Shown: piece by piece, positions 44,565-52,199 of the stretch
How the letters are laid out: each line of letters starts with the position of its first letter
Numbering within the stretch: the first letter of the stretch is position 1
From: Burkholderia paludis
GTDB taxonomy: Bacteria > Pseudomonadota > Gammaproteobacteria > Burkholderiales > Burkholderiaceae
Direction of reading: 5' to 3'
DNA length: 52,199 nt
NCBI RefSeq assembly: GCF_000732615.1
Contig: NZ_JPGL01000071.1
Coordinates: 1-52,199, forward strand
Notes under the pieces: generated by a model
The model's input: the letters and a program-made list of their open reading frames with translations, nothing else
What the model was told of the DNA's origin: nothing
Databases searched by the model: none
Translations under genes and position numbers: made by a program

Positions 44565-45941
44565 ATGACCACTTTGACGCCCTTCCCCCCGCTCGCCCAA
44601 CTCGCCGCCGATCTCGCCGCCGGCCGGACCACGAGCCGCGCGCTCGTCGACACCGCGCTCGACCGGATCGCCGATCCGGCAGGCCAGGGCGCGGTCGTAT
44701 TCACCGAAGTCGATGCCGACAACGCGCGCGCGGCCGCCGACGCGCACGACCGGTTGCGCGCCGCGGGCACCGTGCTGTCGCCGCTCGCGGGCATTCCCGT
44801 GTCGGTCAAGGACCTGTTCGACGTCGCGGGCCAGGTGACGCGCGCGGGTTCGCGCGTGCTCGACGGCGCGCCGCCCGCGCGCACCGATGCGGTCGCCGTT
44901 GCGCGGCTCAAGCGCGCAGGCGCGGTGCTGGTCGGCCGCACCAACATGAGCGAGTTCGCGTTTTCGGGGCTCGGGCTCAATCCGCACTTCGGCAATCCGC
45001 GCTCGCCGTACCGCCGCGACGTGCCGGGCGACGCGCGGATTTCCGGCGGGTCGTCGTCCGGCGCGGCCGCGTCCGTGGCCGACGGGATGGCCGCCGTCGC
45101 GCTCGGCACCGACACGGGCGGGTCGATCCGCATTCCGGCCGCGCTGTGCGGGCTGACGGGCTTCAAGCCGACCGCGAGCCGGATCCCGACGCAAGGCGGC
45201 GTGCCGCTGTCGACGACGCTCGACTCGTTCGGCCCGATCGGCCTGACGGTCGCGTGCTGCGCGCTCGTCGACCGGATGCTCGCCGGCCTCGAACCGCACG
45301 TGCCGGCTGCACGGCCGCTCGAAGGCGTACGGCTCGGCGTGCTGACGAACTACGTGACGGACGGCGTCGATGCCGACGTCGCGGCCGCGCTCGACACCGC
45401 GCTCAAGCATCTCGAGGCCGCCGGCGCGATCGTCACGGAAGTGCGCTTCGCCGCGCTCGACCGGCTGCCGGAGATCAACCGCTTCGGCTTCTCGCCGATC
45501 GAGGCCTACGCGTGGCATCGCCCGTTGCTCGCCGGGCATCGCGACCAGTACGACCCGCGCGTGCTCACGCGAATCCTGAAGGGCGAACCCGCGAGCGCGG
45601 CCGACTATCTCGACCTGCTCGCCGCACGCGCCGCGCTGCTCGACGAAGCCGCGCACACGGTCTGGTCGCGCTTCGACGCGCTCGTCGCGCCGACGGTGCC
45701 GGTCGTGCCGCCGCGCATCGCCGATCTGGAGACGGACGACGACGCGTTCACGCGCACCAATGCGCTGATCCTGCGCAATCCGAGCGCATTCAATTTCCTC
45801 GATGCATGCGCGCTGTCGCTGCCGTGCCATCCGCGCGACGCGGCGCCGGTCGGCCTGATGCTCGCGGCGGCGCCGCATCGCGACGACGCGCTGCTTTCGA
45901 TCGGCCAGTCGGTCGAGGCCGTGCTGAACACGATCCGCTGA
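44565..45941 (+). CDS. Amidase (amidase signature family)
   Basis: 458-aa amide hydrolase. The Ser-cisSer-Lys triad is visible as K82 in GIPVSVKDLFD, S163 in ISGGSSSGAAAS and S187 in GTDTGGSIRI. Length suits a free amidase rather than GatA, as no gatB or gatC is nearby. It starts 7 bases after the GntR regulator, which suggests inducible use of an external amide. Substrate cannot be predicted from the motifs; allophanate or an aryl amide are possibilities. Confidence 0.9.
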   Translation: MTTLTPFPPLAQLAADLAAGRTTSRALVDTALDRIADPAGQGAVVFTEVDADNARAAADAHDRLRAAGTVLSPLAGIPVSVKDLFDVAGQVTRAGSRVLDGAPPARTDAVAVARLKRAGAVLVGRTNMSEFAFSGLGLNPHFGNPRSPYRRDVPGDARISGGSSSGAAASVADGMAAVALGTDTGGSIRIPAALCGLTGFKPTASRIPTQGGVPLSTTLDSFGPIGLTVACCALVDRMLAGLEPHVPAARPLEGVRLGVLTNYVTDGVDADVAAALDTALKHLEAAGAIVTEVRFAALDRLPEINRFGFSPIEAYAWHRPLLAGHRDQYDPRVLTRILKGEPASAADYLDLLAARAALLDEAAHTVWSRFDALVAPTVPVVPPRIADLETDDDAFTRTNALILRNPSAFNFLDACALSLPCHPRDAAPVGLMLAAAPHRDDALLSIGQSVEAVLNTIR

Positions 45942-46074
45942 CCGTACCCGTCGCCGGCAGGCAATGCACGCGTGCGGCGGGGTGCCGCGCGCGTGCCGTC
46001 AGTTTCGTGCCAGACCGTTCGCGCTAAAATCGCGCGATTGTTTTCCGGACCGACCCACGAGGAACCCCGCCGAC

Positions 46075-46587
46075 ATGAACGACTACACGCTTGCACTACG
46101 CCGCGAACGCCGCCTGCTGATGCTGCTCGGATGGGCGTGCATCGCCCTGCTGGCCGGTGCGCTGTACCTGCAGTACGTGAAGAACGAGGATCCGTGCCCG
46201 CTGTGCATCATCCAGCGTTACTTCTTCTCCGCAATCGGAATCTTCGCGTTCCTGGCCGCGGGGCTCCGCAACTGGCGCGGCATCTGGGTGCTCGAACTGC
46301 TGATCGCGATCGCCGCGGCCGGCGGTGTCGGCACGTCCGCGCGTCACCTGTCGATCCAGATGAATCCGGGCTTCAGTTGCGGCTTCGACACGCTGCAGCC
46401 GATCGTCGACAGCCTGCCGCCCGCGCAGTGGTTCCCCGGCATGTTCAAGGTCGCGGGCCTGTGCGAAACCGTCTACCCGCCGATCTTCGGCATCCTGCTG
46501 CCCGGCTGGGCGCTGATCGGCTTCGCCGTGATCCTGGTTGCGGTCGCCGCAAGCCTCTGGCGCCATCGCCGCAAGCTCGCGGGCTGA
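46075..46587 (+). CDS. dsbB: Disulfide bond formation protein B
   Basis: 170-aa inner-membrane quinone reductase that reoxidises DsbA. Four membrane segments (about residues 13-32, 48-64, 69-86 and 145-165). The periplasmic Cys pairs are C41/C44 in EDPCPLCIIQR and C102/C130 in FSCGFDTLQ and AGLCETVYP, so it is complete. The start MNDYTLALRRERRLLMLLGW has GAGGAA nearby. A TAAAAT-like -10 box (46025-46030) lies upstream without a clear -35. Confidence 0.95.
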   Translation: MNDYTLALRRERRLLMLLGWACIALLAGALYLQYVKNEDPCPLCIIQRYFFSAIGIFAFLAAGLRNWRGIWVLELLIAIAAAGGVGTSARHLSIQMNPGFSCGFDTLQPIVDSLPPAQWFPGMFKVAGLCETVYPPIFGILLPGWALIGFAVILVAVAASLWRHRRKLAG

Positions 46588-47005
46588 CCGGCCGCCCTTG
46601 CCGGCCCGATGCATGCGCGGCCCGAGCGCCGGGTCGCGCGCCGCCGGCGGGCCCTCCCCCGGGGCCGGGCGGCGCGTTTGCCGGCCTCATGCGGCCGGCC
46701 GCGCGTAAACACCTACTCGGTCGCCGCCCGGTTTGCCGGGCCGACGCGCGGCGCGCGATCGCCGCGCCCCACGCCCCGTCACGCCGGCATTTCGTCCCGA
46801 TGCGCTCGCATCGGCACGCCGATCCCGTGCGACGGGCCTATGATCGACATGATCGCCTCCTGATAGCCCGGATCACCGCGCGGCAATGTTCCCGTCGCGT
46901 CGCAGTGCTATCTTCGGGACTGGATGGCGATCTACGTGCGCGAGACCAGGCGGTCTCCCCCCCTGCGTAACGCGCGCCCGATCCGCAATGTCGACTGGAT
47001 TCATC

Positions 47006-47200
47006 ATGACAACGCACACCATCCGCATCCGTCACCCTCATGGCGTCCGCGCGTCCGGCGGCGTCCTGCGTGCGCGCCGTCGGCGCGCCGCCGCCGCACC
47101 GCACCAGCCGTGCGGACGGCCTGCCCCGCTCCCGTCCGTCATCGCCGCCGCCCGCCCGCGACATGTGTCGCGCGGCATCGTCCCGAACGGAGCCTGCTGA
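47006..47200 (+). pseudogene. Possible remnant of xanthine dehydrogenase genes (xdhA start, xdhB end)
   Basis: A 64-codon frame opens MTTHTIRIRH, similar to the N-terminus I recall for XdhA small subunits, and runs without stop to TGA (47198-47200), which overlaps the xdhC ATG (TGATG) as a coupled operon would. The rest (for example APHQPCGRPAPLPSVIAAAR) is not recognisable. Upstream 46588-47005 shows nothing else. This fits a deletion that joined the start of xdhA to the end of xdhB, but the resemblance is short. Confidence 0.3.
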
Positions 47201-48204
47201 TGGAAGCCTGGCTCGGCGATCTGCAGCAACTGCTCGCGCACGGCGAAGCGGCCGTGCTCGTGACGGTCGCGCACACCGACGGCTCCGCGCCGCGCGAAGC
47301 CGGCACCAAGATGATCGTCACGCGCGACACGGCTCGCCATACGATCGGCGGCGGTCATCTGGAATGGAAGGCGATCGAGATCGCGCGGCACCTGCTGAAG
47401 GACGGTGCGCACGTGTCCCACGCGCGCAGGCTCGAGCGGCTCGCGCTCGGCCCGAGCCTCGGCCAGTGCTGCGGCGGCGCGGTCGTGCTCGCGTTCGAGC
47501 GGCTCGACGTCGGCGACCTCGGCTGGATCATGTCGGTCGCGAAGCGCGTCGCGGCCGGCGCCGCGACCGTGCGTAGCGTATCATTCGGCCCCTCGCCGGG
47601 CGCGCCGCTGTTGAGCGAGCCCGAATCGGAAGCCGCGCGTGCCGACTGCCTGCTGTGGGAAACCGGCGGCGTGTCGCTGATGACCGAAACGATCGCGCCG
47701 TTCGCGTTCCCCGTCGTGCTGTTCGGCGCCGGGCACATCGGCACCGCGCTCGTGAAGGTACTGGCGACGCTGCCGTGCCACGTGCGCTGGATCGACGAGC
47801 CCGATGCGGCGTTCCCGCCGGCCGACACGCTCGCAGGCATCGGCAACCTCGCGATCGAAACGGCCGCCGCCCCGGCCGACGTGGTCGACACCGCGCCGCC
47901 GCAGTCCTACTTCGTCGTGATGACGCACGACCACGCACTCGATTTCGTGCTGGCCGAGCGCATCCTGAGGCGCGGCGACTACGCATACTTCGGGATGACC
48001 GGCTCGCACGCGAAACGCGCGCAGTTCGATCATCGCCTCGCGGCGATCGGCATCGACCCGGCCCAGGTCGCGCGGATGCGCTGCCCGGTCGGTGTCGAAG
48101 GCATCGTCGACAAGGCGCCCGAAGTGATCGCGATCTCGGTGGCCGCGCAGTTGCTGCAGGCCGTCGAGGCGAATACGGCCGCGCAGGCTTCCCCCACATA
48201 CTGA
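47200..48204 (+). CDS. xdhC: Xanthine dehydrogenase accessory protein XdhC
   Basis: 334-aa chaperone that binds sulfurated molybdenum cofactor and inserts it into xanthine dehydrogenase. Motifs are VAHTDGSAPREAGTKMIV and HTIGGGHLEWKAIEIARHL (N-terminal XdhC/CoxI domain), SLGQCCGGAVVLAFERL, and a C-terminal Rossmann-like domain (VVLFGAGHIGTALVKVLATL). MEAWLGDLQQLLAHGEAAVL is the family start. The client genes xdhA and xdhB usually precede it, but here the 612 bases upstream have no such ORF. The next gene starts 18 bases on. Confidence 0.92.
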   Translation: MEAWLGDLQQLLAHGEAAVLVTVAHTDGSAPREAGTKMIVTRDTARHTIGGGHLEWKAIEIARHLLKDGAHVSHARRLERLALGPSLGQCCGGAVVLAFERLDVGDLGWIMSVAKRVAAGAATVRSVSFGPSPGAPLLSEPESEAARADCLLWETGGVSLMTETIAPFAFPVVLFGAGHIGTALVKVLATLPCHVRWIDEPDAAFPPADTLAGIGNLAIETAAAPADVVDTAPPQSYFVVMTHDHALDFVLAERILRRGDYAYFGMTGSHAKRAQFDHRLAAIGIDPAQVARMRCPVGVEGIVDKAPEVIAISVAAQLLQAVEANTAAQASPTY

Positions 48205-48222
48205 CCGACCAAGAACGACGCC

Positions 48223-49248
48223 ATGACACCGACATTCAAGGACAAGATTGCCCGCGCGCCGAAAGCGGAGCTGCACATCCATATCGAAGGCTCGCTCGAG
48301 CCCGAGCTGATTTTCGCGCTCGCGCAGCGCAACGGCGTGAAGCTCGCGTACGACTCGATCGACGCGCTGCGCGCCGCATATGCATTCACCGACCTGCAGT
48401 CGTTCCTCGACATCTACTACGCAGGTGCGAGCGTGCTGCTGACCGAGCAGGATTTCCACGACATGACGGCCGCGTACTGCGAACGGGCGCTGGCCGACAA
48501 CGTCGTCCACACCGAGCTGTTCTTCGACCCGCAAACGCACACCGAGCGCGGCGTGCCGATCGAGACGGTCGTCGCGGGCATCGAGCGCGCGCTCGCCGAC
48601 GCCGAACGGCGCGGGCTGTCGAGCAGGCTGATCCTGTGCTTCCTGCGCCACCTGTCCGAAGAGGATGCGCTCGCGACCTTCGAAGCGGCCTTGCCGCTGT
48701 TCGAACGCTATCGCCATCGCCTGATCGGCGTGGGCCTCGATTCGTCCGAACTCGGCCATCCGCCGGCGAAGTTCGCGCGCGTATTCGAGAAGGCGCGCGC
48801 GCTCGGGCTGAAGCTCGTCGCGCACGCGGGCGAGGAAGGCCCGCCCGCCTACATCTACGAAGCGCTCGACGTGCTGAAGGTCGACCGGATCGACCACGGC
48901 GTGCGCAGCATCGAGGACGCGGCGCTCGTCGAGCGCCTCGCCAGGACGCGCACGGCGCTCACCGTCTGCCCGCTGTCGAACCTGAAGCTGTGCGTATTCG
49001 ACGACATGACGAAACACACGCTGAAGGCGCTGCTCGACCGCGGCGTCGCGGTGACGATCAACTCCGACGATCCGGCCTATTTCGGCGGCTACGTCAACGA
49101 AAACTACTTCGCGACGGCCGAAGGACTGCAACTCACGGATGCCGAAGTCCACGCGGTGCTCCGCAACGGCTTCGAGGCGTCGTTCATCGAACCGGCGCAG
49201 CGCGACGCACTGTTCGCGCGCCTCGACGCGTACTGGCAGGCCGCGTGA
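48223..49248 (+). CDS. Adenine deaminase (adenosine-deaminase family, type 2)
   Basis: 341-aa zinc deaminase turning adenine into hypoxanthine. The zinc ligands H18/H20 (ELHIHIEGS) and the catalytic Glu-His segments HAGEEGPPAYIYEAL, DRIDHGVRS and NSDDPAYFGGYVNENY are intact. FFDPQTHTERGVPIETVVAG and YAGASVLLTEQDFHDM match the type 2 adenine deaminase subgroup better than true adenosine deaminases, so I prefer adenine as substrate; many databases label it add. With xdhC upstream and guaD downstream it forms a purine breakdown group. 327 bases without a gene follow. Confidence 0.88.
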   Translation: MTPTFKDKIARAPKAELHIHIEGSLEPELIFALAQRNGVKLAYDSIDALRAAYAFTDLQSFLDIYYAGASVLLTEQDFHDMTAAYCERALADNVVHTELFFDPQTHTERGVPIETVVAGIERALADAERRGLSSRLILCFLRHLSEEDALATFEAALPLFERYRHRLIGVGLDSSELGHPPAKFARVFEKARALGLKLVAHAGEEGPPAYIYEALDVLKVDRIDHGVRSIEDAALVERLARTRTALTVCPLSNLKLCVFDDMTKHTLKALLDRGVAVTINSDDPAYFGGYVNENYFATAEGLQLTDAEVHAVLRNGFEASFIEPAQRDALFARLDAYWQAA

Positions 49249-49575
49249 CGGCCGGCATCGAGGTTCGCCCAGACAGATGAAACACGGCATCGCCTTCCGC
49301 TTCGCGACCGCCGGCCAACAGTTGCGCCGGACCGATCGCCCGCGTGCGCGCGGCCCGGCCGCCGCAGGCCGGCGGCGCACGGCGTCGTGGGTTGATGCGA
49401 GGCTGGCCGCCATGCCCGTCCGCGCAATCGCATCCGGCCGCGCCGCGGGCCGCCTGCCCGGGCGGCTCGCGAGCCGCCGCAGCGCAACCGCGCGGGCGGC
49501 GGCATCCATGCCGTCGCCCGCGCGGCATCGACCGCTTTCTTCTGTTCGCCTTACCTTGATGCAGGACCATTCGTC

Positions 49576-50892
49576 ATGACGCAAACCGCTTTTCGTTCCC
49601 AACTGCTGACCTTCAACGGCGACCCGGCGCAATCGAGCCAGGCCGCGAACTACGAGACCGACGGCCTGTTGATCGTCGACGACGGCAAGGTCGTCGCGGC
49701 CGGCGCCCATGCGCAGCTCGCCGCGACGCTTGCGCGGGACGCGATCGTCCACGACCTGCGCGACAAGCTGATCGTGCCCGGCTTCATCGACACGCACATC
49801 CACTATCCGCAGACGGACATGATCGCGTCGCCGGCGCCGGGGCTGCTGCCGTGGCTCGACAAGTACACGTTCCCGACCGAGCGCCAGTTCGGCGACCCCG
49901 AGCATGCGCGCGAAGTCGCCGACTTCTTCGTCGACGAACTGCTCGCCTGCGGCACGACCAGCGCGCTCGTCTACTGCACGGTGCACAAGCAATCGGCCGA
50001 TGCGCTGTTCGCTGCCAGCGACGCGCGCGACCTGCGGATGATCGCGGGCAAGGTGCTGATGGACCGCAACTGCCCGGAATTCCTGCGCGACACCGCGCAA
50101 TCGGGTTATGACGACAGTGCCGAGCTGATCGGGCGCTGGCACGGCAAGGGCCGCCAGATGTACGCGCTCACCCCGCGCTTCGCCCCGACGTCGACCGAGG
50201 CCCAGCTCGAGGCGTGCGGCGAGCTCGCGCGCCGCCATCCGGACGTGTTCGTGCAGAGCCACGTGGCGGAAAACGTCGACGAGGTGAAATGGGTGGCCGA
50301 ACTGTTTCCCGGCCATCGCAGCTATCTCGACATCTACGACCGCTACGGGCTGCTGCGCCCGCGTGCGGTGTACGGCCACTGCATCCACCTCGACGACGAG
50401 GACCGCCGCCGGATGGCCGAGACGCGCACCGTCGTCGCGCACTGCCCGACGTCGAACTTCTTCCTCGGCAGCGGACTGTTCGACTTCGACAAGGCCGGCG
50501 AACACGACGTGCCGGTCACGCTCGCAACCGACGTCGGCGGCGGCACGTCGTTCTCGATGCTGCAGACGATGAACGAGGCGCACAAGGTCGCGCGGCTGTC
50601 GGGCCACCACCTGACCGCCACGCGGATGTTCTGGCTCGCGACGGCCGGCGCCGCGCAGGCGCTAGACCTCGCGGACACGGTCGGCACGCTCGCGCCGCGC
50701 ACCGAGGCCGACTTCGTCGTGCTCGATCCGCAGGCCACCCCGCTGCTCGCGCGCCGCACGAAACGTGCGGACTCGCTCGAGGAACTGCTGTTCGCGTTCG
50801 CGCTGCTGGGCGACGACCGCGCGGTATACCGCACCTACGCGGCCGGCGCGCTCGTCCACGAGCGCGGCGCGGCCCGCCGCGCCGCCGCGTAA
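49576..50892 (+). CDS. guaD: Guanine deaminase
   Basis: 438-aa amidohydrolase (TatD/ADA-type barrel) that converts guanine to xanthine. The metal-binding HxH is H74/H76 in PGFIDTHIHYPQTDM. YFPT-type hallmark is seen as LPWLDKYTFPTERQFGD. Later metal residues lie in FVQSHVAENVDEVKWV and VYGHCIHLDDEDRRRM, and ATDVGGGTSFSML gives the Asp and following Gly run. Good match to bacterial GuaD. The product xanthine needs xanthine dehydrogenase, encoded elsewhere if at all. A GC hairpin without T-run follows. Confidence 0.95.
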   Translation: MTQTAFRSQLLTFNGDPAQSSQAANYETDGLLIVDDGKVVAAGAHAQLAATLARDAIVHDLRDKLIVPGFIDTHIHYPQTDMIASPAPGLLPWLDKYTFPTERQFGDPEHAREVADFFVDELLACGTTSALVYCTVHKQSADALFAASDARDLRMIAGKVLMDRNCPEFLRDTAQSGYDDSAELIGRWHGKGRQMYALTPRFAPTSTEAQLEACGELARRHPDVFVQSHVAENVDEVKWVAELFPGHRSYLDIYDRYGLLRPRAVYGHCIHLDDEDRRRMAETRTVVAHCPTSNFFLGSGLFDFDKAGEHDVPVTLATDVGGGTSFSMLQTMNEAHKVARLSGHHLTATRMFWLATAGAAQALDLADTVGTLAPRTEADFVVLDPQATPLLARRTKRADSLEELLFAFALLGDDRAVYRTYAAGALVHERGAARRAAA

Positions 50893-51015
50893 CGACGCGC
50901 CGGGGTCTCGTTGCGGCGGCATCCGCCGCCGCTCCCGCCGGCGCATCGACGATCGCCGGCTCGCGCCGGCCCGACACGCTGCTCCGGCCGCTTTCCCGGG
51001 CGCAATGCGCCGTGC

Positions 51016-51021
51016 TAGAAT
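51016..51021 (+). promoter_or_regulatory. -10 box for the riboswitch-GDT1 transcript
   Basis: TAGAAT lies 9 bases before the start of the riboswitch. The -35 region (about 50992-50998, TTTCCC) is weak. Confidence 0.4.
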
Positions 51022-51029
51022 CCGCCACT

Positions 51030-51153
51030 CATTGGGGAGTAGCCGCTTCGCTCGATGCCCCGCGCCCCCGGCGCGCATCGTGACGAAGGCGTCCGTCAAC
51101 AGACTTGGCCGTTTGGCCATGGCGGGCGCAGCCACCTGGGCCTGGCGAGACCG
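51030..51153 (+). ncRNA. yybP-ykoY (manganese) riboswitch
   Basis: The element opens with TTGGGGAGTAGC (51032-51043) and ends with CTGGGCCTGGCGAGACC (near 51136-51152), the two conserved internal-loop strands of the yybP-ykoY class. Between are a variable arm, GTCAACAGACTTGGCCGTTT and GGCGGGCGCAGCC. The class is known to sense Mn2+ and to control Mn exporters, including UPF0016/GDT1 genes in proteobacteria. The next gene is of exactly that family. Confidence 0.85.
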
Positions 51154-51237
51154 ATGGTTCACAGCGCGCCGTATCAGGGCCCGGCGCGCGGTGGATCGTC
51201 GCTCGCACGCACAACATCGGCCCGTGGAACCCCATTC

Positions 51238-51810
51238 GTGTCAGAAGCCTTCCTGATCTCCACAGGCGCCGTCGCCCTTGCTGAAATCGGCGACAAGACC
51301 CAACTGCTTTCCCTCGTCCTGGCCGCGCGCTATCGCAAGCCCGTGCCGATCATTCTCGGCGTGCTCGTCGCGACGCTCGTGAACCACGGTTTCGCCGGCG
51401 CGCTCGGCGAATGGCTCGGCACGCTCATCACGCCATCGATCATGCGCTGGGCGCTCGCGTTCTCGTTCATCGCAATGGGGTTGTGGATCCTCGTGCCGGA
51501 CAAGCTCGATGCCGATGAAGCCAATGCCAACCGTTCGCGGCTCGGCGTGTTCGGCGCGACCCTCGTCGCCTTTTTCCTCGCGGAAATGGGTGACAAGACG
51601 CAGATCGCCACCGTCGCGCTGGCTGCGCGCTTCCAGGACTACGTCGGGGTCGTGGCCGGTACGACGTTCGGGATGATGCTCGCGAACGTGCCCGCGATCC
51701 TGCTCGGCGACCGCTTCGCGCACCGTCTGCCGACGAAGCTCGTGCACGGGATCGCGGCCGTGCTGTTCGTCGTGCTCGGCGCGCTGGCGCTGCTCGGCAT
51801 CGGGGTCTGA
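51238..51810 (+). CDS. TMEM165/GDT1 (UPF0016) family manganese/calcium exporter
   Basis: 190-aa inner-membrane cation/proton exchanger with six predicted helices in two repeats. Each repeat has the diagnostic E-x-G-D-K-T motif: EIGDKT (16-21) and EMGDKT (116-121). Bacterial relatives export Mn2+. The start is GTG at 51238 (MSEAFLISTGAVALAEIGDK); the frame is open upstream to 51055 only because the riboswitch DNA lacks stops. The Shine-Dalgarno is weak (GTGGAAC), which would help leader control. Expression should rise with manganese through the riboswitch. Confidence 0.92.
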   Translation: MSEAFLISTGAVALAEIGDKTQLLSLVLAARYRKPVPIILGVLVATLVNHGFAGALGEWLGTLITPSIMRWALAFSFIAMGLWILVPDKLDADEANANRSRLGVFGATLVAFFLAEMGDKTQIATVALAARFQDYVGVVAGTTFGMMLANVPAILLGDRFAHRLPTKLVHGIAAVLFVVLGALALLGIGV

Positions 51811-51861
51811 CGCAGGGCATGGGCCGGCGCGGCCGGGCGGCCGCGCCGAGGTGATGCCGCG

Positions 51862-52199
51862 TTACTTCGCGGCGGCCGCGCCCGAGGCCGGTGCGGCCGG
51901 CACCGCGCGCTCGTTGGCCGGCGCCGCCGCCGGCCCGCCGCGCTTGTCGACCGGCAACCGGACCGAACGGACCGCGCCGTTCGACAGCGGGAAATCGGCG
52001 AGCGCGCTGCGCGCGAGGTACGGCATCGCATACAGCAGCGCGCCGTTGTCGCCGGTCGTGCGCGCCGACACGTTGTACACCTCCTTGCCCGTCGCGCGCT
52101 CGGTGATGCGGATGCCGAGCGTGTAGTCGAACACCTGGTACGTCTGCGCGACATAGCCCGCCGGCATCGGCCCCCAGGGACCCCACGGCCCCCACGGGC
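51862..52199 (-). CDS. DUF4136-like protein, C-terminal part (runs off the window)
   Basis: The visible 112 residues begin PWGPWGPWGPMPAGYVAQTY at the window edge and continue VFDYTLGIRITERATGKEVY, typical of the DUF4136 domain of periplasmic/outer-membrane lipoproteins of unknown function. Later parts are TTGDNGALLYAMPYLARSAL and an Ala/Pro-rich tail ending ASGAAAAK. The PWG repeat before the domain is a common low-complexity linker. The true start and any lipobox lie outside the window. It converges on the GDT1 gene with 51 bases between. Confidence 0.75.
   Translation of the reverse strand, partial: PWGPWGPWGPMPAGYVAQTYQVFDYTLGIRITERATGKEVYNVSARTTGDNGALLYAMPYLARSALADFPLSNGAVRSVRLPVDKRGGPAAAPANERAVPAAPASGAAAAK

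Noticed and set aside
49461..49478. 18-base perfect palindrome GGCGGCTCGCGAGCCGCC in the adenine deaminase-guaD gap
   Set aside because: GC-only, no T-run, no promoter-like elements near; the 327-base gap otherwise shows nothing.
49277..49579. Possible small gene MKHGIAFRFATAG... before guaD
   Set aside because: Arg/Ala-rich, no SD, ends inside the guaD start; not supported.
47581..50610. 1009-codon minus-strand frame opposite xdhC, adenine deaminase and guaD
   Set aside because: No recognisable domain, and it lies antisense to three well-supported genes; high-GC artefact.
50913..50929. GCGGCGG/CCGCCGC hairpin after guaD as terminator
   Set aside because: No T-tract on either side; such GC hairpins are common by chance here.

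Overview
The window is a high-GC (roughly two thirds G+C) beta-proteobacterial chromosome segment, almost certainly Burkholderia and most like the Burkholderia cepacia complex, chromosome 1. The basis is the tmRNA with tag ANDDTFALAA, the rpsA-ihfB and serC-pheA-tyrA-aroA-cmk gene orders, an fds-type NAD-linked formate dehydrogenase operon, DUF4148, DUF2059 and DUF2968 secreted proteins, and long antisense shadow ORFs typical of this codon bias. I see no insertion sequences, prophage genes, CRISPR arrays, tRNAs or rRNAs. It is mostly core chromosome with a more variable stretch from about 27.4 to 51 kb.

Layout: 1-3 kb holds the start of etfB and a metNIQ methionine importer, both leftward. 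3-6.5 kb has a lysophospholipase-like hydrolase, a histone-deacetylase-like amidohydrolase and mltB. From 24.2 kb down to 6.5 kb there is a nearly unbroken leftward series: gyrA, a DUF2059 protein, serC, pheA, tyrA, aroA, cmk, rpsA, ihfB, lapA, lapB, ugd, hldA, hldD, a ComEA-like protein and cysM. It links serine, aromatic amino acid and cysteine synthesis, ribosome and nucleoid proteins, and LPS building (heptose and UDP-glucuronate supply, and LapB control).

24.2-27.5 kb is rightward: an ompA-like porin, ubiG, gph and ssrA, with the ssrA -10 box overlapping the gph stop codon. 27.7-29.9 kb has small secreted proteins and a ModE-like regulator divergent from fdsGBAD (30.0-35.3 kb), which oxidises formate with a molybdenum cofactor and passes electrons to NAD. 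Next come an FAD monooxygenase, a TPR-glycosyltransferase-like protein, a CitA-type citrate symporter, a membrane-anchored hypothetical protein, a DUF2968 protein, a peptidase C26 enzyme, a GntR regulator with an amidase, and dsbB.

47-51 kb is a purine-degradation group: xdhC, an adenine-deaminase-type enzyme and guaD. The xanthine dehydrogenase structural genes are absent, and a possible scar sits where they would be expected. The window ends with a manganese (yybP-ykoY class) riboswitch ahead of a GDT1/UPF0016 transporter and a partial lipoprotein-like gene.

Nothing here is clearly a wholly new system. The best leads are regulatory: a terminator-like hairpin directly before metN, the riboswitch-GDT1 unit, a strong-SD mini-ORF before ompA and two perfect operator-like palindromes. 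Others are the xdhAB scar, the Cys-rich FdsA N-terminus and the fds operon without fdsC.
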